Assembly (NCBI GenBank): GCA_965197865.1 | Contig: CBDANZ010000004.1 | Coordinates: forward strand, 248,001 to 312,000 | Length of the DNA stretch: 64,000 nt | From: CBDANZ01 sp965197865 | GTDB taxonomy: Bacteria; Acidobacteriota; Vicinamibacteria; Vicinamibacterales; CAVVIG01 | Direction of reading: 5' to 3' | Shown here: piece after piece, positions 61,889-64,000 of the stretch | Layout of the letters: every line of letters starts with the position of its first letter | Position numbering within the stretch: the stretch's first letter is position 1 | Notes under the pieces: model-generated | Databases searched by the model: none | The model's input: only the letters and a program-made list of their open reading frames with translations | Told to the model about the DNA's origin: nothing | Made by a program: the position numbers and the translations under genes

Positions 61889-62134
61889 CTAGTAGTTCAG
61901 CCAGAACGCCACCTTCACCATCAGCACGTTCGTCGCCGGGATGTCGAACACGTCGCGTTGGTCTGACAACAGGCGCGGGAGAACCGACTCGAGGGCGAGG
62001 ACACCCTTGGCGCCCGCCGAGATCTGCCACGAGCAGGGTGGAGCCGGACCGGTACTCCCACTCCAGGACGTTGGTCGTCCTCAACGACCGGTAGTGGAAG
62101 TCCGGATTGTCCGCACGTGGTCGCCTCAGATTGA
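61889..62134 (-). pseudogene. DUF5916-type protein, C-terminal remnant
   Basis: Minus-strand pieces RADNPDFHYRSLRTTNVLEW then EYRSGSTLLV, and after a frameshift RDVFDIPATNVLMVKVAFWL ending NY-stop at 61889. This is the end of the outer-membrane-barrel-like domain of DUF5916 proteins (FxxRSLR.N.VL.WEYRPGSTLF...NxxLVKxxYWL). The rest has been replaced. The stretch between the two pieces is in another frame. Confidence 0.5.
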
Positions 62135-62153
62135 CAACGCCAGACGGCAGCCC

Positions 62154-63149
62154 CTACGCGGTCGTGTGGTCCACCCACTGCGCCATCTGCTCGTTATAGC
62201 GGTCGCCAACCGCGGCATCTGGCGGAAATAGCGCGTCGAGCTGTGCCACATCGGCTGGCGAAAGGACGATCTCGATCGCCGCAATGTTGCTTTCGAGGTA
62301 CGAGCGCCGTTTCGTCCCTGGGATGGGAACGATATCGTCGCCCTTAGCGAGAATCCAGGCCAGGGCAATCTGCGACGGAGTGGCCGCCTTTTTCGCGGCA
62401 AAGGCCTTGAGCTGTTCGACCAGCGCGAGGTTTTTATGAAAGTTGTCGCCCTGGAAGCGCGGCAACCGCTTGCGCAAGTCGTCTTCGCAGAGGGCGTTGA
62501 TGCTGGTGACGCAGCCGGACAGGAATCCGCGGCCGAGTGGGCTGAACGGCACGAACGTGATGCCGAACTCGCGACAGAGTGCGAGGACGCTCGCTTCCGG
62601 GTCGCGCCACCAAAGGGAGTACTCGCTTTGGAGTGCGCTGATCGGGTGGACCTTGTACGCGCGACGTATCGTGGCCGGCGACGCTTCCGATAATCCGAGG
62701 TAACGGACCTTGCCGGCACGGACGAGCTCGGCCATGCTGCCGACCGAGTCCTCGATCGGCGTTCTCGGGTCGACGCGGTGTAGATAGAAGAGATCGATGA
62801 CGTCGACGTTCAGGCGCTTCAGGCTCTCGTCACACGAGCGGCGAATTTCGTCTGGCGATCCGTCGAGACCGCTTGGAAAGCCGATGCTTACCGCCTGAAT
62901 GCCGCACTTGGTGGCGAGGACCACCTCGTTGCGCCGGTCCTTGATGGCGCGGCCAACCAGTTGTTCGTTGGCCCCCTTGCCGTAGACAGCGGCGGTGTCA
63001 AGAAAATTGATCCCGAGATCCAGTGCGTCGTGCAGAGTCCTGATCGATTCCTCGTCATCGCCGGGGCCGTAGCTTTGCGACATGCCCATGCAGCCGAGGC
63101 CAATCGCGGAAAGTTCTATGTCGCTCTTACCAAGGGTTCGCAGCCTCAT
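62154..63149 (-). CDS. Aldo/keto reductase
   Basis: 331 residues. The AKR tetrad is present: D and Y in NFLDTAAVYGKGANEQ, K in VLATKCG and H in LFYLHRVDPRTPIEDSVGSM. NADPH-binding residues are in VPIPGTKRRSYLESN. It resembles the AKR13/YajO-like group that reduces aldehydes and ketones. ATG 63149 gives the usual N-terminus MRLRTLGKSDIELSAIGLGC. It is cytoplasmic and monocistronic, divergent from the tag gene. Confidence 0.94.
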   Translation of the reverse strand: MRLRTLGKSDIELSAIGLGCMGMSQSYGPGDDEESIRTLHDALDLGINFLDTAAVYGKGANEQLVGRAIKDRRNEVVLATKCGIQAVSIGFPSGLDGSPDEIRRSCDESLKRLNVDVIDLFYLHRVDPRTPIEDSVGSMAELVRAGKVRYLGLSEASPATIRRAYKVHPISALQSEYSLWWRDPEASVLALCREFGITFVPFSPLGRGFLSGCVTSINALCEDDLRKRLPRFQGDNFHKNLALVEQLKAFAAKKAATPSQIALAWILAKGDDIVPIPGTKRRSYLESNIAAIEIVLSPADVAQLDALFPPDAAVGDRYNEQMAQWVDHTTA

Positions 63150-63253
63150 TAGGTGATCTTACTCGGCATGATTGGTTTACCTAACGGATAGTAGACTCCT
63201 CAGGCCGAAGAATTCATGCACCAACGCCCCATTGTAGGGTCAGGAGTTTAGAG

Positions 63254-63853
63254 TTGAAAAAGACGTCTACCTTGGCGGAACGATGTGCCTGGGCCGCCAG
63301 CACCAATGATTTGTACGTCCGCTACCACGACACGGAGTGGGGAGTACCGGTTCACGAAGACGGGAAGCACTTTGAGTTTCTCATTCTGGAAGGAGCACAG
63401 GCGGGCTTGAGTTGGTACACGGTGCTCAACAAGAGGGAAGGCTATAGGAAGGCTTTTGCCCAGTTTGATCCCAATAAGGTCGCCCGTTTCAGTGAGAAGC
63501 GCGTCGAGACTCTGTTGAAGAATCCCGGCATCATCCGCAATCGACTTAAGGTCAGGGCAGCGATCATCAACGCCCGAGCCTTTCTAGAGCTTCAAAAAGA
63601 ATATGGGAGTTTTAGTGGCTACGCCTGGCAGTTTGTGGGTGCTAAGCCCATTCAGAACCGGTGGCGCAGCATGAACGAGGTTCCCGCCACTTCGCCTGAG
63701 TCCGACGCCTTGAGCAAAGACCTCACAAAGAGGGGCTTTAAGTTCGTGGGCAGCACCATCATCTACGCTCATATGCAGGCTGTGGGAATGGTGAATGACC
63801 ACTTGGTCGGTTGCTTCCGCCATCGAGAGTGCAAGGCTCTTGGGCGCGAATGA
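63254..63853 (+). CDS. tag: DNA-3-methyladenine glycosylase I
   Basis: 199 residues. It excises 3-methyladenine from alkylated DNA. The family blocks are CAWAASTNDLYVRYHDTEWG, FEFLILEGAQAGLSWYTVLN (catalytic Glu region), NRLKVRAAIINARA and the C-terminal zinc ligands in MVNDHLVGCFRH together with the N-terminal Cys. The start is TTG 63254, with AGGAG upstream. Codon use is visibly more AT-rich than in the neighbours (many AAG, TTT, AAT and CTT codons), hinting at recent acquisition. Confidence 0.95.
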   Translation: MKKTSTLAERCAWAASTNDLYVRYHDTEWGVPVHEDGKHFEFLILEGAQAGLSWYTVLNKREGYRKAFAQFDPNKVARFSEKRVETLLKNPGIIRNRLKVRAAIINARAFLELQKEYGSFSGYAWQFVGAKPIQNRWRSMNEVPATSPESDALSKDLTKRGFKFVGSTIIYAHMQAVGMVNDHLVGCFRHRECKALGRE

Positions 63854-64000
63854 CCGTAGGCATTCTCAAGCTAGGGTGGTAGCTGGCAGTGTAGGACGGT
63901 GTAGATGGGGAGGATCGGGTGTCCCTTATTGGTTCGCCACACGTGGGGAGATGCCGTGTGATTCAAGTCGTTCTCGAACCTCGCCCGCCCCGCGGCAAGC
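63854..64000. other. Right edge, no gene seen
   Basis: No start or conserved reading is apparent. The last 24 bases are nearly identical (one gap) to 29647-29671 inside the aminopeptidase P gene. Confidence 0.4.

Noticed and set aside
63977..64000. 24-base near-identity to 29647-29671 as a mobile repeat
   Set aside because: The match is cut by the window edge and lies in very GC-rich sequence; chance or a paralogous gene start cannot be excluded.
1..64000. CRISPR array, rRNA or tRNA genes
   Set aside because: I saw no regularly spaced repeats of CRISPR type and recognised no tRNA or rRNA sequence; a covariance-model search would be needed to exclude a tRNA.

Overview
The window is GC-rich bacterial chromosome. 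No rRNA or tRNA gene was recognised, so placement rests on gene content. Exported monohaem cytochromes fused to a type II copper monooxygenase-like domain (two paralogues), a protein with the PDLQGIW motif, a DUF5916 remnant and many M14, M16, M24 and M49-type exported peptidases fit Acidobacteriota, probably a Vicinamibacteria-like soil lineage. This is inference.

Layout. 0-12.8 kb is mostly housekeeping: aconitase, queG (frameshifted), AlgH, an M49-like lipoprotein, a rhomboid protease, a DsbA-type lipoprotein, an ABC exporter, a HAD phosphatase and a WYL regulator. 12.8-22.5 kb mixes intact genes (alcohol dehydrogenase, YbaK, RmuC, GIY-YIG) with decayed ones, and holds a peroxiredoxin whose peroxidatic cysteine codon is TGA followed by a SECIS-like hairpin. 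22.5-31.3 kb carries thrB-thrC, pepF, TraB, a frameshifted aminopeptidase P and a frameshifted TPR metalloprotease. 31.3-33.5 kb is a coupled ACP - acyl-AMP ligase - truncated alpha-oxoamine synthase cluster that looks like a broken sphingolipid-initiation operon. 33.6-36.6 kb has the first cytochrome/monooxygenase and more debris. 36.7-43.6 kb is an AddB/AddA-type helicase-nuclease pair. 43.6-47.4 kb has an IS3 transposase scrap and an M16 protease. 47.4-52.1 kb is the sulfur region: two short cysteine-rich leader ORFs, each with its own promoter-like sequence and intrinsic terminator, lie upstream of a TauE/SafE permease and of cysD-cysN-cysH. 52.3-56.6 kb is a hydrolase - Mur ligase - D-Ala-D-Ala ligase - ACT operon and its convergent neighbour. 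56.6-64 kb has the second cytochrome/monooxygenase, a family protein of unknown function, a dienelactone hydrolase, remnants, an aldo/keto reductase and 3-methyladenine glycosylase I.

Main points. (1) The paired leaders share R-x-C-A-C-C at residues 6-11 and are followed by terminators whose 5' arms can instead pair with the leader. This is the layout of cysteine-responsive attenuation controlling sulfate assimilation. (2) The peroxiredoxin is best read as an exported selenoprotein. (3) The window is unusually rich in gene remnants. Some are single-base frameshifts that could be assembly errors; others (a 10-bp duplication, internal deletions, lost catalytic residues) look like genuine decay.
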